DNA of 64,000 nucleotides from Streptomyces sp. NBC_01214 (GTDB taxonomy: Bacteria; Actinomycetota; Actinomycetes; Streptomycetales; Streptomycetaceae): contig NZ_JAPEOS010000002.1 of assembly GCF_026340975.1 (NCBI RefSeq), forward strand, positions 1,382,501-1,446,500, read 5' to 3'. Every line of letters begins with the position of its first letter. Position 1 is the stretch's first letter. Shown here in pieces: positions 58,894 through 64,000 of the stretch. The notes beneath the pieces were generated by a model. It had not been told where the DNA came from. It made no database searches and saw only the letters and a program-made list of their open reading frames with translations. A program made the position numbers and the translations under genes.

Positions 58894-59796
58894 CTACAGC
58901 CAGGCGGCGAACTCCAGCAGCAGCTCCGCGTCGCGGCGCCGCCCGGCGGCCAGCGCGCGGTTGCCCGACTCCACCGCCCGGAACACCGTCCAGCCCCGCA
59001 GCCGCTCCCGGTCCACGTCCAGCGCGTCCGCCAGCTTGTTCACCCGGCGCCGGGCCCCCGCCGCCCCCGCCGAGGAGGCCACCTGGTCCTCCAGCCGGTC
59101 CCGGACCAGCCGCGCCAGGTCGTACGCCCGCTCGCCGACCAGCGGATCGGGACCCACCGTCAGCCACGGAGCCCGCTCGCCCGCCAGTACCTTGCCCTGT
59201 CGGAAGTTCCCGTGCAGCAGCAGCTCCTCCGGCGGGGCCGCCACCAGCTCGGCCCGCATCGCCAGCGCCGCGTCCGCCAGGGCCCGCGTCTCCGCCGGGG
59301 CCGCCCGCAGGGCCGCCGACTGCCACTCGGTGCGCTCCGCCACCGTCTCCCACCCGTGCCCGGCCGGCGGCGCCACCCAGAGCCTGCGCAGCGTGCCGCT
59401 CGCCTCCAGCAGGGCCTTCGCCTCCGGCAGCGACCGCAGGGACACCTCGGGGTGCAGCCGTTCCAGCAGCAGCGCCCCGTCGTCGTCGTGATGCCGCGTG
59501 TCGAGGACCCGTACGGCCCCGAAACCGCCCCAGTGGGCCAGCGCGGCCAACTCGCGGTCGGGCCGGGCGTGCGGCGGCGCCAGTTTCAGCGCGGCCGGGG
59601 TCCCGTCGGCGTACGTGACGAGGACCACCAGGCTGCTGCGGCCGCCCGGGGCCTGCACCCGCCGGGCCTCCACCCCGCGCCGGGACAGCGCGGCCTCGGT
59701 GAGTCGGGGCAACTGCCCCAGCCAGTCCGCGTCCTGCGCCGATTCCGGCATCTCGCCGAGCGCCCGTACAAGCCGCTGCGGCGGTTCGAAAGCCAT
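58894..59796 (-). CDS. APH-fold protein with degenerate catalytic motifs (predicted pseudokinase)
   Basis: A 300-residue protein of the aminoglycoside phosphotransferase/streptomycin 6-kinase type. The fold is recognisable (ALKLAPP with the ATP-lysine, LLLERLHPEVSLRSL hinge), but the catalytic loop HGDxHxGN reads HGNFRQGK and the metal-binding Asp of the following strand is displaced (VGPDPLVGERAYDL). Both catalytic Asp and Mg-binding Asn are therefore altered. Resistance activity should not be assumed. It ends 42 bases before the SPFH gene and starts 16 bases after the ferritin-like gene; all run on the minus strand. Confidence 0.8.
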   Translation of the reverse strand: MAFEPPQRLVRALGEMPESAQDADWLGQLPRLTEAALSRRGVEARRVQAPGGRSSLVVLVTYADGTPAALKLAPPHARPDRELAALAHWGGFGAVRVLDTRHHDDDGALLLERLHPEVSLRSLPEAKALLEASGTLRRLWVAPPAGHGWETVAERTEWQSAALRAAPAETRALADAALAMRAELVAAPPEELLLHGNFRQGKVLAGERAPWLTVGPDPLVGERAYDLARLVRDRLEDQVASSAGAAGARRRVNKLADALDVDRERLRGWTVFRAVESGNRALAAGRRRDAELLLEFAAWL

Positions 59797-59812
59797 GCGT
59801 GCGTGGTCCCTT

Positions 59813-60280
59813 TCAGCTGTGCTGGGCCCGTTGCGCCTCGTCAGCGCGTTCCGTGAGCCCAGGGAAGGCTACGCCGACACCACGCCAGCGTGCCGCGCGC
59901 ACTGCCGCCGCACTCAGCGCGTCCGCCGCCTCGCGGCGCAGCGGACCCTCCGCCGCGCGCACCAGATCGGAGTACGCGCCGGCCACCCGGTCCTCGATCT
60001 CGGCGGCCAGCCGCTCGGCGTCGGCCGGGCTGCGCACCTCGAACGGCAGGGCGTACGCGGCCTCCGCGGGCCGGGGCGCGCCGCCCAGCTCCCGTACGGT
60101 CCGGGCGAGCGCGTCGCGCCGCGCGAGGTGGCCGCCGTACGACTCCCGGGCCTGCGCGGCGCGGGCGCCGGCGGACCGGGCACCGATCACCCCGTATCCG
60201 TACGCGGCCGCGTGTTCGGCGGCGAGCGCGGCCTGGGCCGCTTCCAGGACCCGGCCGGCGGGGGAGGGTTCGGGCTTCAC
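59813..60280 (-). CDS. Ferritin-like (DUF4439) protein
   Basis: A 155-residue all-alpha protein with Ala-rich helices and the AAQAALAAEHAAAYGYGVIGAR start and ESYGGHLARRDAL helix typical of DUF4439 ferritin-like proteins. It carries Glu and His that could bind metal, but no complete di-iron motif can be confirmed. GTG 60280 overlaps the stop of the lipoprotein gene (GTGA), so the two are coupled. Function unknown. Confidence 0.75.
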   Translation of the reverse strand: MKPEPSPAGRVLEAAQAALAAEHAAAYGYGVIGARSAGARAAQARESYGGHLARRDALARTVRELGGAPRPAEAAYALPFEVRSPADAERLAAEIEDRVAGAYSDLVRAAEGPLRREAADALSAAAVRAARWRGVGVAFPGLTERADEAQRAQHS

Positions 60281-60819
60281 GAGGTGGCTCCGGGGGTCGA
60301 GGTCAGCAGGTACGCGTGTACGGCGCCGCAGGCGGCCACCGACGCCAGCAGCCGGGCCAGCTCCCCGGGGGCCCCGGCCAGGTCGATGGTCCGGGACTCG
60401 GACAGGCTCCGCTCGGCGTCCGCGAGCGCGGTCAGGGCCTCGTCGGGCTTCGGCGGCACCGGCTCGCCGCTCGCCGCGGGCGCGGCGGCCCCCGCTCCGC
60501 CGGAGGGGGACGGGGAGGGGGACGGCGGGGCCGAACGGGTGGGGGACAGGGCCGCGGCGTGGGCGGCGACGGCGGCGCGCAGCGGAGCGAGCCGCGCGGC
60601 CAGGGCCGGATGGGCGGCCGCCGTGGCGTCGTAACGTTCCAGCAGTCGCGTACTGTCACGGACGGCCGTCTCCCGCATCCGCCGTTCGAGTGGAATCGTG
60701 AGGGTGGCCTCCGTCGGGAGGTCGCCGGAGCACCCGGTCAGCAGCGCGGCGCCGGCCGCGCCGGCCGCGCCGGCGAGCAGGCTCCTGCGCGAGGGTCTCG
60801 AAGGCAGGGTCCAGGACAC
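60277..60819 (-). CDS. Tat-exported lipoprotein of unknown function
   Basis: A 180-residue protein. The N-terminus has the twin-arginine motif SRRSLLAGA, a hydrophobic stretch and the lipobox LTGC (Cys near residue 30). The mature part is helical and Ala-rich with a Ser-Pro linker (about residues 95-105). Start GTG 60819 has GGAGG 8 bases upstream. Coupled to the ferritin-like gene, so both may form an envelope-associated helical complex; this is inference. Confidence 0.78.
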   Translation of the reverse strand: MSWTLPSRPSRRSLLAGAAGAAGAALLTGCSGDLPTEATLTIPLERRMRETAVRDSTRLLERYDATAAAHPALAARLAPLRAAVAAHAAALSPTRSAPPSPSPSPSGGAGAAAPAASGEPVPPKPDEALTALADAERSLSESRTIDLAGAPGELARLLASVAACGAVHAYLLTSTPGATS

Positions 60820-60986
60820 GGCGACGTCCTCCGGGTGATGACGGGGCTGATGGCGGGGCAGGGTGTGATCACGGTACCCGGGGCCCTGTCCACAGGGCGG
60901 ACGGCAACACCCTCCGACACCGGATACCCTTTGACCTGACGCACGACGGAAACCACAACAGCACACGCGGCCGAGGAGTCACCCGG

Positions 60987-61499
60987 ATGAGCACCACCCA
61001 GAGCGACAGGCTGCGCGAACTGCTGGAGCCGCTCGTCGCCGCCAAGGGCCTGGACCTCGAAGAGATCGAGATGTCGCGGGCGGGCAAGCGTCGGATGCTG
61101 CGGATCATCGTGGACTCCGACGAGGGCGTGGAGCTGGACGCGTGTGCCGAGCTGAGTCGCGAGGTCTCCGACAAGCTCGACGAAACCGATGTGATGGGTG
61201 AGGACGAGTACGTCCTCGAAGTCAGCTCGCCGGGCGCCGACCGCCCGCTGACCGAGCACCGTCACTACGTGCGGGCCATCGGTCGCCTCGTGAAGTTCCA
61301 GCTGTCCGCCGAGGGCGAGAAGGGTGCCGGGGAACTGGTCGCCCGGATCCTCGACGTCGACGACGAGGGCCTGGACCTCGAAGTACCGGGCGTGAAGGGC
61401 CGCAAGGCGACCGCCCGACGCATTGCATTCACCGACATCGCCAAGGCGCGTGTCGAGATCGAGTTCAACCGCAAGGACAAGAAGGAAGAGGAGGCGTAG
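60987..61499 (+). CDS. rimP: Ribosome maturation factor RimP
   Basis: 30S-subunit assembly factor, 170 residues. The N-terminal alpha/beta domain (LDLEEIEMSRAGKRRMLRIIVDSDEGV) and the C-terminal SH3-like barrel (ISPGADRPL-type VSSPGADRPLTEHRHYVRAIG) are typical; the tail is Lys/Glu-rich. ATG has GAGGAG upstream. First gene of the rimP-nusA-ylxR-infB cluster. It is divergent from the lipoprotein gene. Confidence 0.95.
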   Translation: MSTTQSDRLRELLEPLVAAKGLDLEEIEMSRAGKRRMLRIIVDSDEGVELDACAELSREVSDKLDETDVMGEDEYVLEVSSPGADRPLTEHRHYVRAIGRLVKFQLSAEGEKGAGELVARILDVDDEGLDLEVPGVKGRKATARRIAFTDIAKARVEIEFNRKDKKEEEA

Positions 61500-61501
61500 C
61501 C

Positions 61502-62512
61502 GTGGACATCGACATGAGTGCCCTGCGGGGTCTGGTCCGGGAGAAGGAGATCTCCTTCGACCTGCTCGTCGAGGCGATCGAGTCGGCCCTCCTCATCGCG
61601 TACCACCGGACCGAGGGGAGCTTCCGCCGCGCCCGCGTCGTGCTGGACCGCACCAACGGTCACGTGGTCGTGTGGGCGACGGAAGACCCGAGGGATCTCG
61701 AAGAGGGCCAGGAGCCCAAGGAGTTCGACGACACCCCGTCGGACTTCGGCCGGATCGCCGCGACGACCGCCAAGCAGGTGATCCTGCAGCGTCTGCGCGA
61801 CGCCGAGGACGACCTGACGTTCGGCGAGTTCGCCGGCCGTGAGGGCGACGTCATCACCGGCGTCGTCCAGCAGGGCAAGGACCCCAAGAACGTCCTCGTC
61901 GACATCGGCAAGCTGGAAGCCATCCTGCCCGTGCAGGAGCAGGTGCCCGGCGAGGAGTACACGCACGGTCTGCGCCTGAAGGCGTACGTCGTGCGGGTGG
62001 CGAAGGGCGTCCGCGGTCCGTCCGTGACCCTCTCGCGGACCCACCCCAACCTCGTGAAGAAGCTCTTCTCGCTGGAGGTCCCGGAGATCGCCGACGGCAG
62101 CGTCGAGATCTCGGCGATCGCCCGTGAGGCCGGTCACCGCACCAAGATCGCAGTCCGGTCCACCCGTTCGGGTCTGAACCCGAAGGGCGCCTGCATCGGC
62201 CCGATGGGCAGCCGCGTGCGCAACGTGATGGCCGAACTGCACGGCGAGAAGATCGACATCGTCGACTGGTCGGACGACCCGGCGGAGATGGTCGCGAACG
62301 CGCTGTCACCCGCCCGGGTGAGCAAGGTCGAGGTCGTCGACTGGGACTCCCGGTCCGCCCGGGTGACCGTCCCGGACTACCAGCTGTCGCTGGCCATCGG
62401 CAAGGAGGGCCAGAACGCCCGCCTCGCCGCGCGGCTCACCGGCTGGCGCATCGACATCCGTCCCGACACCGAGGTGTCCCCGGACGCCGACCGGGGCCGG
62501 GGCGGGGAATAA
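61502..62512 (+). CDS. nusA: Transcription termination/antitermination factor NusA
   Basis: RNA-polymerase-binding elongation factor, 336 residues, the short actinobacterial form without the C-terminal acidic repeats. N-terminal polymerase-binding domain, S1 domain (about 105-180, GDVITGVVQQGKDPKNVLVDIG), and two KH domains with GPMGSRVRNVMAEL and IGKEGQNARLAARLTGW. GTG 61502 follows the rimP stop after 2 bases with GGAGG upstream. Confidence 0.95.
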   Translation: MDIDMSALRGLVREKEISFDLLVEAIESALLIAYHRTEGSFRRARVVLDRTNGHVVVWATEDPRDLEEGQEPKEFDDTPSDFGRIAATTAKQVILQRLRDAEDDLTFGEFAGREGDVITGVVQQGKDPKNVLVDIGKLEAILPVQEQVPGEEYTHGLRLKAYVVRVAKGVRGPSVTLSRTHPNLVKKLFSLEVPEIADGSVEISAIAREAGHRTKIAVRSTRSGLNPKGACIGPMGSRVRNVMAELHGEKIDIVDWSDDPAEMVANALSPARVSKVEVVDWDSRSARVTVPDYQLSLAIGKEGQNARLAARLTGWRIDIRPDTEVSPDADRGRGGE

Positions 62513-62518
62513 ACCGGT

Positions 62519-62575
62519 ACCGTCCGGGCTTCCCCGGACGGTAGACAGGGTGCACGGCCGCTGCTCCGGCAGCGG
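62519..62575 (+). terminator. Two hairpins between nusA and ylxR
   Basis: ACCGTCCGGG/CCCGGACGGT (62519-62542) is a perfect 10-bp stem with a CTTC loop, starting 7 bases after the nusA stop. CCGCTGC/GCAGCGG (62558-62575) is a second, 7-bp stem with a TCCG loop. In an operon expected to run through to infB, these look like attenuators or processing sites rather than a full stop. The rest of the gap to 62658 has nothing else. Confidence 0.6.
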
Positions 62576-62657
62576 ATACAAGACAACACGACAACCGTTC
62601 GATCTTTCCCCCGCGACTTGCCGGGGGAGAGGTCGGTGCGGGGAGGTAGACTTAGGC

Positions 62658-62945
62658 GTGTCTGGCCGGACGCAAGCCCGCGCATGCCCCGAACGCACCT
62701 GTGTGGGGTGTCGGGAGCGAGCGGCCAAGAACGATCTGCTGCGCGTCGTGGCGGATGGGGACGCATGCGTCCCCGATCCACGCGGTACGCGGCCGGGACG
62801 GGGTGCTTACGTGCACCCCGCCGTGGTCTGCCTCGACCAGGCGATTCGCCGCCGTGCGTTCCCCCGGGCCCTTCGGTCCGCCGGAGCGCTCGACACGGAG
62901 AACCTGCGCAAAGCCGTGGCCCGTGAGGCCGGGGCCACACCGTAA
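62658..62945 (+). CDS. ylxR: YlxR-family RNA-binding protein (DUF448)
   Basis: Small basic protein of 95 residues with the family motif RTCVGCRERAAKNDLLRVV and the later GRGAYVHPAVVCL and AFPRAL. YlxR proteins bind RNA (RNase P modulation has been reported for homologues) and sit between nusA and infB in many bacteria, as here. GTG 62658 is chosen because GGAGG (62642-62646) precedes it and it begins just before the conserved core. Confidence 0.92.
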   Translation: MSGRTQARACPERTCVGCRERAAKNDLLRVVADGDACVPDPRGTRPGRGAYVHPAVVCLDQAIRRRAFPRALRSAGALDTENLRKAVAREAGATP

Positions 62946-63012
62946 AGAAGTAGTACGGCACGGATACCCCGTGCGGTCAGGTACCTCGCGAGTTGGAAGT
63001 AGGTCGAGATTG

Positions 63013-63057
63013 CGATGAGCACTCGATGAGTACGCGATGAGTACGCCCATGAAGTAG
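63013..63057 (+). promoter_or_regulatory. Three ATGA-coupled micro-ORFs in the infB leader
   Basis: A tandem 11-mer CGATGAGYACN (63013, 63024, 63035) creates three successive mini-genes: MSTR (63015-63029), MSTR (63026-63040) and MSTPMK (63037-63057). Each stop overlaps the next start as ATGA. Translation is not proven; the upstream binding site is weak. Confidence 0.5.
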
Positions 63058-63061
63058 CGAC

Positions 63062-63081
63062 GGTCCGGCGTAACCCGGACC
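63062..63081 (+). promoter_or_regulatory. Hairpin just before the infB ribosome binding site
   Basis: GGTCCGG/CCGGACC pair over 7 bp around CGTAAC, four bases upstream of AAGGAG (63085-63090). A further GCACGG/CCGTGC stem is at 62958-62974. Together with the micro-ORFs they structure the 149-base ylxR-infB gap. Confidence 0.55.
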
Positions 63082-63094
63082 TAAAAGGAGCGAA

Positions 63095-64000
63095 GTGGCT
63101 AAGGTCCGGGTATACGAACTCGCCAAGGAGTTCGGGGTCGAGAGCAAGGTCGTCATGGCCAAGCTCCAAGAACTCGGTGAATTCGTCCGTTCGGCGTCCT
63201 CGACGATCGAGGCGCCGGTTGTACGCAAGTTGACTGACGCACTGCAGGGGCCCGGCGGCAACGCCGGCAAGTCCGCTGCAAAGCCCGGCGCGCCCCGCAA
63301 GGCCGCGCCCGCCAAGCCCGCAGCGCCCTCCCCGGCCGCTGCGGCACGTCCTGCTGCCCCGAAGCCCGGTGCACCGGCCCCCAAGCCGGTCGTCGCCGAG
63401 GCTCCGGCCGCAAGCACCCCGGTGACTCCGGCCGCCCCCGGCCCGCGTCCCGGCCCGAAGGCTCCGGCCGCCCCGAAGCCCGCTCCGGCGGCGCCCGTGG
63501 CGACCGAGTTCTCCGCGCCCCCGGCGGCTCCGGCCGCCCCGGCGCGCACCGAGCGTCCCGCCGCGGCTCCCGGCCCCCGTCCGGCGCAGCAGCGTCCGGC
63601 CCAGGGTCAGGGCGGCCAGGGCGGTGCCCGTCCCGGCGCCCCGCGCCCGGCCGGCGCCACTCCCGGTGCCCAGACGCAGCGTCCCGCCGGAGCCCCCGGC
63701 TCCCAGGCGCCGCGTCCGCAGGGTGCCCGTCCGGCGGGTCCCCGTCCGGGCAACAACCCCTTCACCTCCGGCGGCTCCACCGGCATGGCGCGCCCCCAGG
63801 CGCCCCGTCCGGCCGGCGCGCCCCGTCCCGGTGCCCCCGGCGCCGGTGGCGGCCAGGGTGCTCCGCGTCCGCAGGGCGGTCCCGGCGGCGCTCCGCGTCC
63901 GCAGGGTCCCGGCGGCGCCCGTCCGACCCCGGGCGGCATGCCGCGTCCGCAGGGCGGCGCCCCGCGTCCCGGTGGTGCTCCCGGTGGTAACCGTCCGAAC
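63095..64000 (+). CDS. infB: Translation initiation factor IF-2, N-terminal part (runs off the window)
   Basis: Start of IF-2, which places initiator tRNA on the 30S subunit. GTG 63095 follows AAGGAG. The first 50 residues are the IF2-N domain (AKVRVYELAKEFGVESKVVMAKLQELGEFV). They are followed by a very long low-complexity linker of Pro, Ala, Gly, Arg and Gln with PRPQG and RPAG repeats, usual for Streptomyces IF-2. 302 codons are in frame to the last base; the GTPase domain is beyond the edge. Confidence 0.95.
   Translation, partial: MAKVRVYELAKEFGVESKVVMAKLQELGEFVRSASSTIEAPVVRKLTDALQGPGGNAGKSAAKPGAPRKAAPAKPAAPSPAAAARPAAPKPGAPAPKPVVAEAPAASTPVTPAAPGPRPGPKAPAAPKPAPAAPVATEFSAPPAAPAAPARTERPAAAPGPRPAQQRPAQGQGGQGGARPGAPRPAGATPGAQTQRPAGAPGSQAPRPQGARPAGPRPGNNPFTSGGSTGMARPQAPRPAGAPRPGAPGAGGGQGAPRPQGGPGGAPRPQGPGGARPTPGGMPRPQGGAPRPGGAPGGNRPN

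Noticed and set aside
58894..59796. Aminoglycoside/streptomycin resistance gene
   Set aside because: The fold is right but the catalytic Asp, the metal-binding Asn and the second Asp are all replaced.

Overview
The window is high-GC actinobacterial chromosome, almost certainly Streptomyces. Evidence: GTG/TTG starts, third-position GC bias, long antisense open frames, Tat-type lipoproteins, and the housekeeping order cdsA - rlmN ... dxr - rseP - ispG ... proS ... rimP - nusA - ylxR - infB. Both ends are core genome: cdsA is complete at the left, and infB runs off the right edge after 302 codons.

Layout. 0-6.3 kb: cdsA, rlmN, then a TPP-riboswitch-controlled thiamine ABC transporter (thiBPQ type). 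6.3-9.3 kb: a complete P450 electron chain (ferredoxin, ferredoxin reductase, P450) on the minus strand. 9.4-14.1 kb: single-gene units (membrane protein, DMT permease, LOG-family protein) and an ABC ATPase/permease pair. 14.3-19.0 kb: first polyamine block (class III aminotransferase, Lrp/AsnC regulator, aldehyde dehydrogenase, PotD-like lipoprotein). 19.1-25.4 kb: membrane protein behind a double TetR-type operator, serine hydrolase, two-component system, GDPD, adenosine deaminase, DUF4190-like protein. 25.4-28.0 kb: a TROVE/Ro60 gene preceded by three tandem structured RNA genes, and a NADAR-type gene. 28.2-35.5 kb: second polyamine block (aldehyde dehydrogenase, PotD, PotA, PotB, PotC, FAD amine oxidase). 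35.7-38.8 kb: small hypothetical protein, GH18 chitinase with a DasR-like site, PAP2 phosphatase. 39.0-46.5 kb: gabT, large membrane ATPase, PucR regulator, succinate-semialdehyde-type dehydrogenase. 46.8-57.7 kb: acyl-CoA dehydrogenase, hypothetical protein, dxr-rseP, ispG, two GNAT proteins, proS. 57.9-60.8 kb: SPFH protein, degenerate APH-fold protein, ferritin-like protein, Tat lipoprotein. 61-64 kb: rimP-nusA-ylxR-infB.

The most striking item is at 26.99-27.37 kb. On the minus strand, directly upstream of the Ro60-like gene, three RNAs share one architecture: a closing helix whose sequence differs but whose pairing is kept, a conserved asymmetric internal loop (GTGYGMA opposite GATCT), and an upper helix. 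Two of them carry a circularly permuted tRNA mimic in the order T-arm, acceptor helix closed by a loop, D-arm. This matches the known logic of bacterial YrlA Y RNAs. The third is a compact Y RNA without the mimic.

The three polyamine/GABA blocks together encode uptake, amine oxidation or transamination, aldehyde oxidation, GABA transamination and semialdehyde oxidation. No gamma-glutamylpolyamine synthetase or hydrolase is in the window. Other non-genic signals include a three-copy structured repeat with compensatory changes, a 172-bp MITE-like inverted repeat, three ATGA-coupled micro-ORFs before infB, and a thiamine leader that combines a terminator-like hairpin with a hairpin over the ribosome binding site. 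Everything was read by eye; no alignment, folding or database search was run.
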